A stretch of 64,000 nucleotides of DNA, from contig WEDG01001475.1 in the NCBI GenBank assembly GCA_017591395.1, positions 1-64,000 of the forward strand, read 5' to 3'. The stretch is from Schistocephalus solidus. Its lineage: Eukaryota; Platyhelminthes; Cestoda; Diphyllobothriidea; Diphyllobothriidae. Shown here piece after piece: positions 1 through 10,339 of the stretch. Position 1 is the stretch's first letter. Each line of letters opens with the position of its first letter. Under the pieces are notes generated by a model. It did not search any database, was not told where the DNA came from, and saw only the letters and a list, made by a program, of their open reading frames with translations. The position numbers and the translations under genes are program-made.

Positions 1-589
1 GAACCTTGCCGCTGCGAAACTGGGATTTAATTATTTAAGGGTGCTCAAGGAGCAATCCTCGAAAGGGAGGAGCAGTTTCTGTATCCAGGACAGATAAGTC
101 GCAGGAGTTAGTGAACGGAGTTAGACCATGAACAGAGAGACTATTTGTGCGGTCCAGGAGATGGAAATGTCGGCAATCAACAAGGAGATCGAACTTTGGT
201 TAGAAAGTCCGAGTCAACGATTGTATGAGCTATATCGCAAGCAAAAAGACTGACCGACGAAGGCCAATGTTTAAGGTGAGGGACATGCCAACAAAAGTGG
301 GAATAGGGGAGCAGTTGGCAGCTTGAAGGTGAAGACTGGGACTGGGAGAGTCATGGTCAGCGTGCAATGGGAAGAACAACTGCTGATTTTCACCCGGTGT
401 CTACCAGGAAACGTGTCTGCGAGTAACACTCGTCGCAGATATAGTAGGTGCGGTATGTGGATATGCTATTTATATTCAAAATGTCAACTGTGTAGCTCGC
501 AAGGGAGCTGGCTGACAGGTAGAGTTGTCTAGCTCATTACGTTAAAAACAAGCGGTACAGTATATGACAGTTAGAGGTCATTTATTCTG
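1..589. other. No recognisable gene
   Basis: I see no recognisable coding or repeat signature here. A 41-codon open frame begins at the ATG at 128 (plus strand) and another short frame lies at 323-532. Neither resembles a known protein and both are within chance length. Confidence 0.5.
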
Positions 590-1290
590 GTACATTTGCA
601 CACCTTTACACAACCGCATGGGCCTATCGAGCCGATGTGCACCCATGACAGTGGAATCAACCACGATGCCGACACAGCTAACATATCTTGCGCAACCCAT
701 GAACGCCACGACCCCAGCCCACCCACCGCTAGCACCATCAAAAGCCACAGCCACTGCCCTCATTGCCACCGCACCCTTCATCTCAACCATTGGCCTGCTT
801 TCGGTCACTAGCTATTCCATCCCACGGAGACTGGTGAGCCAAAGTATTCGGTCCTGACAAACAGTCGCGGCGTCCGCCTCCAGTGCGTCTACACTGTCCA
901 CGCACATTCACTCACCACATGCACCTACGTAACCAGATGCGCATCTGGTCTTCTTAACTATGTGTGTTGACACCAGGCACAGCCAAGATAGGAAAGAGAG
1001 AGTGCGGTAAGTTATACACAATTTGTGCCTTTTTGCACTTCCTGGAGTTAATCGTAGTATTTTTGGCCTGTTCCATCAATGTCCAACTTGCTCTTTGTTC
1101 GCTTATGTTTGTAGTGGGGCACGATGGGGCTCTCTAGGTGAAGCAATTTTTTGATCTATTCTACAGCAGCAGTGAGTGAGGTAGATGCAGCGCAGGTCAA
1201 ATCTCACTATAATCCAGCGCGAGTCACCGCCCCTGCACAGCATACGGTCGACATCGTCAAACACGACGCTCTAACCATCGCGTGTGTGTG
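590..1290 (+). mobile_element. 3' remnant of a zinc-finger LINE
   Basis: Decayed 3' end of the same LINE family as the copies at 9.6-14.9 kb and 37.1-39.5 kb. Around 596-811 a broken frame keeps C2H2 fragments: HTFT followed by a Met-Gly-Leu-like stretch, HDSGI, then CPHCHRT. The corresponding fragment in the 37-39 kb copy reads HDSGIHHNADNTDTPC. Finger remnants continue to about 950. From about 1150 to 1280 the sequence matches the element's 3' tail (AGATGCAGCGCA, then ATACGGTCGACATCGTC). No intact frame remains. The identification rests on comparison with copies inside this window. Confidence 0.65.
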
Positions 1291-1666
1291 TGGGTGCCCT
1301 TAAAAGGGCCATGTGGTAGATGCGTTGGACCAACACGGGGGCCACATCAGGGCATGGCGAGGCGTTATTCGGGTTGCGCTCCCATAACAAATGCCGAAAA
1401 TTTGAGGGTATGGTGGCAAAACCAAAGGGGAGGATAGGGTGTAGGGGGCCCTGGCCACGCCAGCCATCTGCGCCCACTCCCCATCTCTGATCTTCTTGAC
1501 CCTGTCTTCGCACCGGGCATATGAGGTGAGGAGGAGGAGAAAGTGCAGTAGATGCAGCGCAAGTGTACCACCGCTTAAAAATAAATAAAAGCACAAGTCA
1601 ACGTACCTGCACTTCCCAGTTGTAGAGCGTAGGTTTGACCTCGTCGAAATCGACGGTCAAACTATC

Positions 1667-1671
<5 letters not shown>
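1290..1671 (+). mobile_element. Solo LINE 3' tail
   Basis: A second copy of the zinc-finger LINE 3' tail, directly after the first. About 1450-1660 matches the reverse complement of 37,115-37,320 and the plus strand at 42,190-42,415: CCATCTCTGATCTTCTTGAC, then a G+A-rich run, AGATGCAGCGCAAG, and a terminal TCGTCGAAATCGACGGTC. It ends where the (TA)n tract begins. No coding capacity. Confidence 0.65.

Positions 1672-1707
<36 letters not shown>
1672..1707. repeat. (TA)n microsatellite
   Basis: Pure TA dinucleotide run of about 36 bp between the LINE tail and the first SINE-derived unit. Confidence 0.95.
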
Positions 1708-1710
<3 letters not shown>

Positions 1711-3300
1711 ATTGTCGAACCGACAAAAGACAAGGGAGACCGGAATGGCTATTTCTGGCTTATTAGCCGTCATCAGCCAGTCATACCCAATCCCAAGTGT
1801 GGAAACACCTGGGATTCAGAACCCGCGACCTTTTGGTATTTTGAGTCGAACGCTCTTTACCACTGAGCCACGGGCTCGTTGCTTTTGTCGGTTGCGATCG
1901 GAACATGAGGATAGTGTGTGGCATCACCGGATCCGCCTAAGGAAACGATCTGTCCTCGCCGTGCCCCTGATCTCGCACCAGCAGTAATCACGCAGTCGCA
2001 TCGCGACGCGTAGCAAAATGCCGATACTGCGATCGACATCGTTATCAGCGTATGACCGGACGGGCCACTTCCGGCCTATCAGCCGTCATCAGCCAGTTCA
2101 TACCCAATCCCAAGCGCGAACACCGATTCAGAACCCGCGACCTCTGGCATTCCGAGCCGAACGCTTCACCACCGAGCTCACGGGCCCGTTGTTCGTCGGT
2201 CGATGATGGGAATATGGGCGACGATAGTGTGGGCTCACCGATCTGCCCAGGAACATGCATGTTCCGTTGTGCCCTGAGTCTCAGACCAGAGTCTCACAGG
2301 CGGTCGCATAGCGACGCGTTAGTACGATGATGGAACCGACAAAGACATAGGTAGACCTGAATGGCCATTTCTGGCTTGAGCAGCCGTCATCAGCCAGCGT
2401 CATTCCCAATCCCACCAGGCACTACCTGGGATTCGAACGATCATTTGGTATTTGATTAGAACGTTTCTACCACTGAGCGCGGGCTCGCGGCCTTTTGCCC
2501 GGTTGTGATCGGGGAATATGAGGATAATGTGGGCTCACCGATCTGCTTACGAACATGTATGTTAAGCAGTTGTGCCCTGAGCTCGACTAGAGTCTTCGCA
2601 GGTGGTCGCATAGCGACGTGTAGCATATGATGAAAATGAGAACCGACAAAGACAAGGGAGACCGGAATGGCCATTTCTGGCTTATAAGCCGTCATCAGCC
2701 AGTCATACCAATCCCAAGTGGCACACCTGGGATTCGAACCCGCGACCTTTTGGTATTTGAGTCGAACGCTCTCACCATTGAGCCACGGGCCTGGTTGTTT
2801 TTCGGTTGTGATCGGGAATATGATGATCATTGTGGGGCTCACCGATTCTGCTTAAGGAACATGTATGTTCCGTTGTGCCCTGGAGCTCAGACTAGAGCTC
2901 TCGCAGGCGGTCGCATAGCGACGTGTAGCATATGATGAAATGGAACCGACAAAGACAGGGCGAGACCTGAATGGCCATTTCGGCTTATTAGCCGTCATCA
3001 GCCAGTCATACCCCAATCCCAATTGTGGCACACCTGGGACTTCGAACCCGCGACCTGGTATTTGAGTCGAACGCTTTCTACCATTGAGCCCACGGGCTCG
3101 TGGTTTTGTCGGTTGTGATCGGGAATATGATGATAATGAGGGGCTCACCGGTCTCGCTTAAGGAACATGTATGTTCCGTTGTGCCCTGGAGCTCAGACTA
3201 GAGCTCTGCAGGTGGTCGCATAGCGACATGTAGCATATGATGAAATTGAACCGATAAAGACAAGGAGACCGGAATGGCCATTCCTGGCTTATTAGCCGTC
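1708..3300 (-). repeat. Tandem array of SINE-derived units
   Basis: Five to six head-to-tail units of about 290-330 bp, starting near 1717, 2045, 2333, 2640, 2943 and 3249. Each start carries the motif ACCGACAAAGACAAGGGAGA or a close variant. On the minus strand each unit holds a tRNA-like head (box A like GTGGCTCAGTGG, box B GGTTCGAATCCCAGG), then a body (ATGACTGGCTGATGACGGCT) ending in CTTGTCTTTGTCGGTT. Between heads is a second segment with ATGTATGTTCC and GGTGAGCCC. The heads do not fold into a convincing tRNA across the acceptor stem, so this is a tRNA-derived SINE amplified in tandem like a satellite. Units differ by many small indels. Confidence 0.8.
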
Positions 3301-3307
3301 ATCATCA

Positions 3308-3452
3308 TCGGGCCCGTGGCTCAATGACCATAGGTCGCGGTTTCGAATCTCGGGTGAACCACACCTGGGATTTGGTATGACTGGCTTATGACGGCTAATA
3401 AGCCAGAAATGGCAATTCGGTCTCCCTTGTCTTTTTCGGTTCCACCTTATCA
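3308..3452 (+). mobile_element. Inverted SINE copy at array end
   Basis: A copy of the same SINE in the opposite orientation to the array: GGGCCCGTGGCTCAATG head, GGTTTCGAATCTCGG box B-like segment, then ATGACTGGCTTATGACGGCT and CTCCCTTGTCTTT. The head is shortened in the anticodon region. It abuts (TA)n. Confidence 0.75.
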
Positions 3453-3462
3453 TAATATACCT

Positions 3463-3492
3463 TTATATATAAATATATATATATACATATAC

Positions 3493-3548
<56 letters not shown>
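3463..3548. repeat. (TA)n microsatellite, imperfect
   Basis: About 85 bp of TATA repeats with a few ATAC and AAAT interruptions in its first third. Conceptual translations of it as Ile-Tyr repeats are artefacts. Confidence 0.95.
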
Positions 3549-3552
<4 letters not shown>

Positions 3553-4372
3553 GAGAAGAACGATCTCAGGGACTATAGGTGCATTGTCCCAGACGTTTCA
3601 AAAGCATCACAAGCTTCCATTGTCGGAGGTGAGTATCGTACCGCGTCTCACAGTATTTATAGGGGGTGATAGCCATTTTTGTAACACAGCGTTGATTGGA
3701 CGGGTTTACCTTAACAGTGTACACGATAGGAGGTCGGGTGGGAGCAGTCCTTCTTTGGCTTTGGCGTTCTTTTGCCGGCATACACACAGGAAATTGCGTC
3801 AACTGACACGTCTCTGGTTGAGGCGTGCCATGGGTCCGCATTGACCTCAATTGGCGCCCTGGTTCGATAGTCATGTTTGTGTCCTGAGGGCATGCCTCCT
3901 CGTCTGTCGGGGTAGTAATTGATGCGGCGGTTATCATGACTGCGCATTCGTCGGCCCCGAATTGTGGCGTTGTTAGGTGCATATCCGTCCTAGGTTCTCC
4001 CGCGGTGGAATTCACGTTTGGCCTAATGCCGTGTTTGCTCTTACGTTCGATGAGCTGCGCCCGGAGGGCCTGGTAGTCTGCTGGAAGGGCGACACAACGG
4101 TTTATTGACGTAGGCTCCGTGTGCCAGGCTTCGATTGTTTCCCTGGTTACGCGGTCATTTCCTCGACCCAGGATTTCGGCGTTTTGGAAGGCGAACGTGT
4201 GCCCAGAGTTCGCACAGTGTTCCGCCACCAGGGACAATGGGTCCATTCTCCTCACTGCCCGCACGTGTTCGGTAACACGGGTCTGCAACCACTTCCTTGT
4301 CTCTCCGACGTAGTTAACTTCACAGGAGTCACATTGAATCCGGTAGATGATGTTTGACGTCTCGCCTCACAT
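3549..4372 (-). pseudogene. PLE family B, GIY-YIG endonuclease and 3' end
   Basis: 5'-truncated Penelope-like element. On the minus strand from about 4360 the frame reads IIYRIQCDSCEVNYVGETR, then a TRVTEHVRAVRR stretch, the layout of the PLE GIY-YIG endonuclease that nicks the target and primes reverse transcription. The downstream tail (MDPLSLVAEHCANSGHTFAF, then EAWHTEPTSINRC) and the frame as a whole stay open for about 240 codons to 3566. The reverse transcriptase is missing. The 3' terminus at about 3549 runs directly into (TA)n. The tail carries the decayed hammerhead-like motif discussed in the findings. A related fragment lies at 21,312-22,130. Confidence 0.75.
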
Positions 4373-4395
4373 TATATATATATATATATATATAT
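4373..4395. repeat. (TA)n microsatellite
   Basis: Short TA run separating the 5' truncation point of PLE family B from the 3' terminus of the next PLE. Confidence 0.9.
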
Positions 4396-4627
4396 AGACC
4401 GGCTGGCATGACAGGGCCGACTGACCATTGGTTTGTATAAGTTGAGTCATGTTGGATTGTGAGCTAGGGGAAGGGGGAGGTGGAACAACTGCGGTTCCCG
4501 GTGCTGCAGGGGGAGGGTGGATGGTGGATCATTTGGATTCCGGGTGGCTGGGTTGCCGGTAATTGATGGGGCATGTAGACGGGGGGTGGTGAGTCGTAAT
4601 CGTAGACCCTCATAATGGATGTCCAGG

Positions 4628-5329
4628 TCAACATGGTGGTTGATACTGCCCACACAGGAGTACCAGGCCACGAGGATCTCTCGCTCCTTTTGTGTTGGCC
4701 ATGGCTACGACCTCAGTTTCATCCCAATTGAATCGATGATCACACTCGAGTGCGTGCGCAAAGACGAGGGACAAAGGGTCTCGGCGGCGGACGGCTAGTT
4801 TGTGCTCATTAATGCGGGTGCCCAGGCGTCGACCCGTATGCTCATCATAAACACAAGAGCAATTTGCGCTCGGGATGCGATAAATTACGTTGGTTTGTTG
4901 ACTTTTGGGGATGGGATCCTTTATTCGGGATAGTGTGGTGCGTAGTGAGGATGCTGGCTTGTGAGCGACGTGTATACCAAGGCGATTCAACTGCCGAGCG
5001 ATTACCTCAGAGGCCCCCTTCATATAAGGCAGGGAGTAGAATTTTCCTGCCACAATTTCTCCGTTTGGGTTGGGGCCTTGCGGTTGTGCCTGGTGCCTGA
5101 GGCAGTTCTTTACAAAACTAACCGGATACCCGTTACACCGAAACAACCGATATAGGTAAGCAAGCTCTTTTTTTAAGGATATCATCGCTGTTGCAGTAAC
5201 GGTATGCCCGGTGGACCAGAGTTCGGACGCAGCTTCTTTTGTGAGCTGCTGGGTGGTTGCTTCCATAGTCGAGGATAATCTCAGCATTAGATCCTTTCCT
5301 ATGGACGCTTGTTGCGAGACTACCCTCAT
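4628..5329 (-). pseudogene. PLE copy 1 GIY-YIG endonuclease
   Basis: Continuation of the PLE polyprotein after a frameshift (the frame is open from 5329 and overlaps the end of the RT frame). It begins in the post-RT region (AYLYRLFRCNGYPVSFVKNC), then holds NVIYRIPSANCSCVYDEHTG followed by RRLGTRINEHKLAVRRRDPL. This is the GIY-YIG module, but the glycine of the second signature is replaced (VYD where families have YIG or YVG), so the nuclease is probably inactive. It ends with WDETEVVAMA. Proline-rich 3' sequence and the pseudo-LTR follow. Confidence 0.75.
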
Positions 5330-6749
5330 GTAGCTTTTGGATTCTAACGTCCAGAAATGGCAGGCTGTCTCCTACTGCCTCTTCACGAGTGAAATGTATG
5401 GTTGGGAAAACACCATTCAGCCTCGGATGCAGTTGCTCAACTTCGCAGTCCTTTATTACGACAAAGGTGTCATCTACATATTGAAGCCAGATTTTGGGCT
5501 TGAGAGTTTGGAATACCTCTTCTTCCAGTCGTTGCAAAACCAATTCAGCGAGCTGTCCTGATATTGGCGAGCCCATTGGGGTGCCCTTTACCTGTTGGTA
5601 GTACTTATTGTCGAATCGACAGTAGTTCCTAAGGCTGAGTTTGAGCAGTTCTATAATATGCTGCGTTGGAATTTCAACGGGATTGTTCTGTAGGCGTTGA
5701 GCTACGCATTCAATTTCCAAGTCATGTGGTATGGAAGAAAACAAGGCAACGACGTCGAAAGACAAGAGGCATTCATCAGTACTTACTCTGAGGTCTTTGA
5801 TCCTTTGTAGGAATGCGTGAGAGTTGTTAATGCTGTATTCGGATCCATGCGTTAGCTGCTTCAGGTGCCTGTACAACCACTTAGCTATGTTATACGTAGG
5901 TGATCCGATCAGTGGCACTATAATCCTTAGTGGGACATCCGATTTGTGCACTTTCGGTAGACCGTATGCGCGTGCGATACGGGGATCTCCAAGGGTCATA
6001 AACTTTGAGTCAGCCGAACTTATGACTTTCAGGCGAGCCAGCTCATTGGCCTTTTTCTTGATGGCTGCGGCTTGCTTTTTTGTCGGGTCTTCGGCAAGAA
6101 GAGTGTAGGCCTCAATATCACTGAAGATGCTGTTCGCCTTATTAACGTAGTCATCTTTATCCATGATAACAGTAGCACCACCTTTGTCAGCAGGAACGAC
6201 GACAATATTTTCATCTGATTTCAGTGATCATAATCCTTGTGCTTCGTCGGCAGGTAGGGTTTGCTGGCGTCTTTTTTGCCGGAGGATACCAGTGGCACAG
6301 CTGCGTATGTCCGAGCGCATGTCATCTGGAAGGGCAGAAGTCAGTAGAATGGATTCAAGGCCGGCTAGGAAGTTGGTAGGTGTAGTATCCATGGTATTGA
6401 ATCCCAATCCCTTCGATAGGAGGTTGAGTTCAGCAGGCGAGAGATTCCTTTTAGAAAGGTTAACAACTCGCGTGGCCATGTTCTTGTTGGTCGTAGGGCA
6501 GACAAGAGATTGCAGTTTATACTGGAGATCAACTCTCTTCTTCATTCTCGCATCCTTGACGAGTACGTCTTCAGGTAGGGCTGAAGTGCATTGAGATTTA
6601 ACGTCAGTAATTATTGCCGCGAATCTGCGAAGGCGGTTGTGTACGTCAGATGTTATAGCATTAAAAACGCGCCATCCGTATTTGCACGCAAGTGATCTGC
6701 CATTCTCATTCGGTAACTTCGGTTTGAAGCGAAGCGATTTCTGTAACAC
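5133..6749 (-). pseudogene. PLE copy 1 reverse transcriptase
   Basis: One reading frame from the ATG at 6749 to 5133, broken by a single in-frame TGA at 6228-6230. Before the stop comes a roughly 170-residue N-terminal PLE region. After it are the family's RT blocks in order: VVVPADKGGATVIMDKDDY, AYGLPKVHKSDVPLRIIV, SFDVVALFSSIP, GTPMGSPISGQLAELVLQ, the catalytic YVDDTFVVIK and LPFLDVRI. This enzyme copies element RNA at a nicked target. Near 5150-5190 the frame shifts into the endonuclease frame. Two lesions in about 2.1 kb indicate a fairly recent but dead copy. Confidence 0.85.
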
Positions 6750-6942
6750 ACTGTGATCGCGACATCGATGGAGAAAGGTTAGTTGTTCGAAGGTCGTCGC
6801 CTGTCTCTGTGCGAATTTCTCCCAACGTCTGGTAAGAATAAGCGTTTGACGCCCAAATATATGTTATAGATCAGAGATAGTATGCATTCCGAGCTGATAT
6901 AATGAAAAGAGGAAGGGGGTTCTTCGGAAAATGCGAGTTGTA

Positions 6943-6987
6943 CTCGTGAATTTTCGAGCTGGTCACACCAACCCGTCGTCAGACGAA
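6943..6987 (-). ncRNA. Hammerhead-like motif in PLE leader
   Basis: Read on the minus strand: 5-bp stem I (UUCGU with ACGAG, last pair G-U), CUGACGA core (6976-6982), one extra C, an 8-bp stem II (GGGUUGGU/ACCAGCUC, loop GUG), GAA (6953-6955), and a minimal stem III A-[AU]-U followed by C as the cleavage nucleotide. The extra C after the core is not standard, so activity is doubtful. PLEs are known to carry hammerheads in this position. A more decayed copy lies in the next PLE at about 7395-7440. Confidence 0.45.
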
Positions 6988-7135
6988 ATAAATAAAAGTG
7001 AGTGTTAGAATATCGCACTAGACAGGCTGGCGTGACAGGGCCGACAGAACATTGGCTTGTATAAGTTGAGTCATGTTGGATTGTGAGCTAGGGGAAGGGG
7101 GAGGTGGAACAACTGCGGTTCCCGGTGCTGCAGAC

Positions 7136-7369
7136 GTATGCTGCTTAAGATGCAACAGGCAAGACGAAGACAGCTGTTTGACGGTTGTTACCGATCATCA
7201 GTACGTCATATGCCTTGTGCAGTGAGGTATATACAAGTCAAACAAGTGCATGACACTCACTGATGTGGTAAGGGTCGCACTGGCAGGCGGGCGGACAGAA
7301 TGGGATCGAGTGCGATACTTACCACATAAGTGAGTGTCATGCACTTGTTTGACTTATATATAAATATAT
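7136..7369. other. Spacer between PLE copies, with hairpin
   Basis: Short unassigned stretch between the pseudo-LTR of PLE copy 1 and the 3' end of PLE copy 2. Its main content is the long inverted repeat at 7235-7355. Confidence 0.5.
7235..7355. repeat. 38-bp inverted repeat (hairpin)
   Basis: Left arm 7235-7272 and right arm 7318-7355 are reverse complements with one mismatch; each contains AAGTGCATGACACTCACT or its complement. Inside, TCGCACT (7275-7281) pairs with AGTGCGA (7309-7315), leaving a loop of about 27 nt. RNA from either strand would form a stem of about 45 bp. Confidence 0.9.
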
Positions 7370-8978
7370 TTGAAAAGTGTAAGGGTTTTTTCGGAAAAAT
7401 TTGATTTCTACTGGTGAATGTTTGAGCTGGTGAGACCAACCCATCGTGAGGGTGTGAGAATGTCGCACTAGACCAGTCAGCGCGACAGGACCAACGGACT
7501 ATTGGCGTGTGAAAAGATGAGTCAAGATAGTTGTTAGGCGGAGGCGGAGGCGGAACAACTATAGCTTCCGGTGCTGCAAGGAGAGGGTGGATTGCGCATC
7601 AGTTGGACTCCTCGCGGCTGGATTGCCGCCTGTTGACGTCCAGGTCAACATGATGGTTGATACTCCCCGCATTGGAGTATCAGGTCTGGAGGAATTCTCT
7701 CGATCATTTTGTGTCGGCCATGGTGATGACCTCAGTTTCATCTCAACTGAATCATTAGTCGCACTCGAGTGCGTGCGCACCGATTAGGGATGGTGGCAGA
7801 AGGCTAATGTGTGTTCATGCATATGTTACCCAGGCCTCGACCCGTGTGCCCAACATATACACAAGAGCAATTTGCGCACGGGATACTATAAATTGCTTTA
7901 GGTTTGTTGCTCTTTGGAGATAGGATCCTTTATTAGAGATAGTGTTGTGTGTAGTGAGGATGCTGGCTTGTGGGTGATGTGTAGACCAAGGCGAGTTAAT
8001 TGCAGGATGATGACTTCAGAGGCCCCCTTCATATCAGTTAGACAGTATAATATTCGGGCCGCAATTCCTCCGTTTGGGGTGGGGCCTTGAAGTTTTACCT
8101 AGTGCCTGAGACAGTTCTTTACAAAAATAACCGGATATACAAATAAGCAAGCTCTTTTTTAAGGTGATCATTGCTGTTGCAATAACGGTAGGCCCAGTGG
8201 AACAGAGTTCAGACGAAGCTTCCTTTATGATCTGCCGAGTGGTTGCTTCCATAGTTGAGGATAATCTCAGCATTGTATCCTTTCCTATGTACGCTTTTTG
8301 CCGAGGCTACCATCAGTTACCTGTGGATTCTTATGTCCAGAAATCGGCTGGTTGCCTCTTACTGTCTCTTCACGTGTGCACTGTATGGCTGGGAAAACAC
8401 CATTCACAGTTCTTTATTATGACAAAGGTGTCATTTACATAGCGAAGCCAGAGTTTTAGCTTTTGAGAGTTCGAAAAACGTCTTCTTCTTGTCGCTGCAA
8501 TACCGATTTGGCGAGCCCACTAGATCCCCTTTTACCTGTTGGTTGTAGTTGTTGTCGAATTACCAGTATTTCCTTAGGCAGAGTTTGAGCAGTACTATAA
8601 TATGCTGCATTGTGATTTCAATAGGATTTTCCTGTAAGCGTTGGGCTGTGCATTTAATTGCCAAGTGGGGTGGTACAGTAGTAACTAAAGCAAGGACGCC
8701 GAAAGACAAGAGGCATTCATCGGTACTTAATTTGAGGCCTTGGATCTTGTGGAGGAATGCGTGAGAGTTCTTAATATTGTATTCAGATCCATGCGTTAGC
8801 TGCTTCAGGTGTCTGTACAACCACTGAGCTATATTATAAGTAGGGGATCCAATGATTGGCACTATAATCCTAATTGGGACATCCGGTTTGTGTAATATCG
8901 TCAGACCATTTGCGCATGCGATACAGGGATCATGGATCATACACTTTGAGTCAGCTGAACTTAAAACTTTCAGGCGAG
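7370..8978 (-). pseudogene. PLE copy 2, 5'-truncated and decayed
   Basis: Second copy of the PLE family of copy 1. At 7370-7590 it has the pseudo-LTR region (compare GGAACAACTATAGCTTCCGG with the 4396-4510 segment). The nuclease and post-RT region (about 7600-8270) is broken by stops. RT blocks are at 8560-8978: KVLSSADSKCM, VPIRIIVPIIGSPTYNIAQW, and LSFGVLALVTTVP (compare SFDVVALFSSIP, here missing the catalytic Asp). The catalytic YVDD region is not recoverable by eye. The 5' truncation at about 8978 joins directly to LINE 3'UTR sequence. Confidence 0.75.
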
Positions 8979-9275
8979 CGCAGCCGGAGCCGCCCTGGTC
9001 GGGCCACCACACCTGGCTCGGATCCCACGGATTGCGTGTGCCATAAGGGCCACATTACGGAGGAGCCATTGCAGCCTGACTCTCAGTCAGCCAGACAGCC
9101 ACTCCACACAAAACACACACTGGGGTGACCACACGGTCCAATTTATCCCGTCAGTTGGCAACATTCCCAGCTACAGGTTTCAGCGCACCGTTATAGTTTC
9201 AAGCGCATCAGATTGTTTATAGTGAGGAAAATGCGCTGAGCCATCACTCATTCCCTCACAATCAAACCACTATCT
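8687..9275. repeat. 590-bp tandem duplication, unit 1
   Basis: Unit 1 of a direct duplication spanning the PLE copy 2/LINE A junction. It begins near GCAAGGACGCCGAAAGACAA and ends at CCACTATCT. About 290 bp is PLE RT sequence and about 300 bp is zinc-finger LINE 3'UTR. Roughly 97% identical to unit 2. Confidence 0.9.
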
Positions 9276-9865
9276 AAGGCAAAGACGCCGAAAGACAAGA
9301 GGCATTCATCGGTACTTAATTTGAGGCCTTGGATCTTGTGGAGGAATGCGTGAGAGTTCTTAATATTGTATTCAGATCCATGCGTTAGCTGCTTCAGGTG
9401 TCTGTACAACCACTTAGCTATATTATAAGTAGGGGATCCAATGATTGGCACTATAATCCTAATTGGGACATCCGGTTTGTGTAATTTCGGCAGACCATTT
9501 GCGCGTGCGATACAGGGATCATGGAGCATACACTTTGAGTCAGCTGGACTTAAAACTTTCAGGCGAGCGCAGCCGGAGCCGCCCTGGTCGGGCCACCACA
9601 CCTGGCTCGGATCCCACGGATTGCGTGTGCCATAAGGGCCACATTACGGAGGAGCCATTGCAGCCTGACTCTCAGTCAGCCAGACAGCCACTCCACACAA
9701 AACACACACTGAGTTGACCACACGGTCCAATTTATCCCGTCAGTTGGCAACAGTTCCCAGCTACAGGTTTCAGCGCACCGTTATAGTTTCAAGCGCGTCA
9801 GATTGTTTATAGTGAGGAAAATGCGTGGAGCCATCACTCATTCCCTCACAATCACACCACTATCT
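9276..9865. repeat. 590-bp tandem duplication, unit 2
   Basis: Unit 2, beginning near GCAAAGACGCCGAAAGACAA and ending at CCACTATCT before the LINE 3'UTR continues uniquely. The chimeric minus-strand frame at 9248-9601 is a copy of the one at 8560-9012 and keeps HKPDVPIRIIVPIIGSPTYN. Confidence 0.9.
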
Positions 9866-10339
9866 GAGCCGGTCAGTTGTCTGATATGAAAGTGGGCGCA
9901 GCTGCTGGTGACCTCGTCTACGTGTACTACCTACACGACCTGTCCCCCAAACACAAGCTCCAGGATTTCACACAACAGGTGGTTGACCGGTCAAAATCTC
10001 ACGTGTGAGAGGTAGTCGGAGGTCACGTTAAGAAGGAGCCATCACAGCCTGACTCTCAGACCACCATTCAGTTACTCTACACAACACACATTGGACTGAC
10101 TGCAAGGTCCGAGTGTAATTGTCAGTTGTCAACGTTTCAACCCTCAGCGCTTATCATCGCGTGATATTCTCAAGCTCGGATCACACATTCAGCAGAGGAG
10201 CCACATGTAGAAGGAGCCATGGATCATACTTGCCTCTCAATCAGATATGAAGACTAGGAGCACGTTTTGTGTGGTGTTGCGTGTGATCATGTGAGGTGCA
10301 AAATCTGATGAGGAGAGATGTAGTGTTGTGGTATAGCCA

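Larger units (their letters stand above)
4396..7135 (-). mobile_element. Near-full-length PLE, copy 1
   Basis: Penelope-like retroelement in minus orientation. A 115-bp segment at 4396-4510 (GCTGGCATGACAGGGCCGAC ... GGTTCCCGGTGCTGCAG) is repeated directly at about 7022-7135, bracketing the coding region in the manner of PLE pseudo-LTRs. In element order it contains a leader with a hammerhead-like motif (6943-6987), an N-terminal region, the reverse transcriptase, a linker and the GIY-YIG endonuclease. One in-frame stop and one frameshift make it non-functional. The 3' end abuts (TA)n. Confidence 0.8.

Noticed and set aside
1271..1594. Minus-strand open frames of about 100 codons across the LINE tail
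   Set aside because: They run antisense to a non-coding 3' tail present in several copies and differ between copies.
2726..2793. Possible tRNA genes in the 1.7-3.3 kb array
   Set aside because: They recur in every 300-bp unit with decayed stems; they are SINE heads.
1708..3300. CRISPR-like periodic repeat
   Set aside because: Units are about 300 bp, contain pol III boxes and have no short repeat-spacer structure.
3463..3548. Open frames with Ile-Tyr repeats here and at 20,732-20,790
   Set aside because: Pure translation of (TA)n; no protein evidence.
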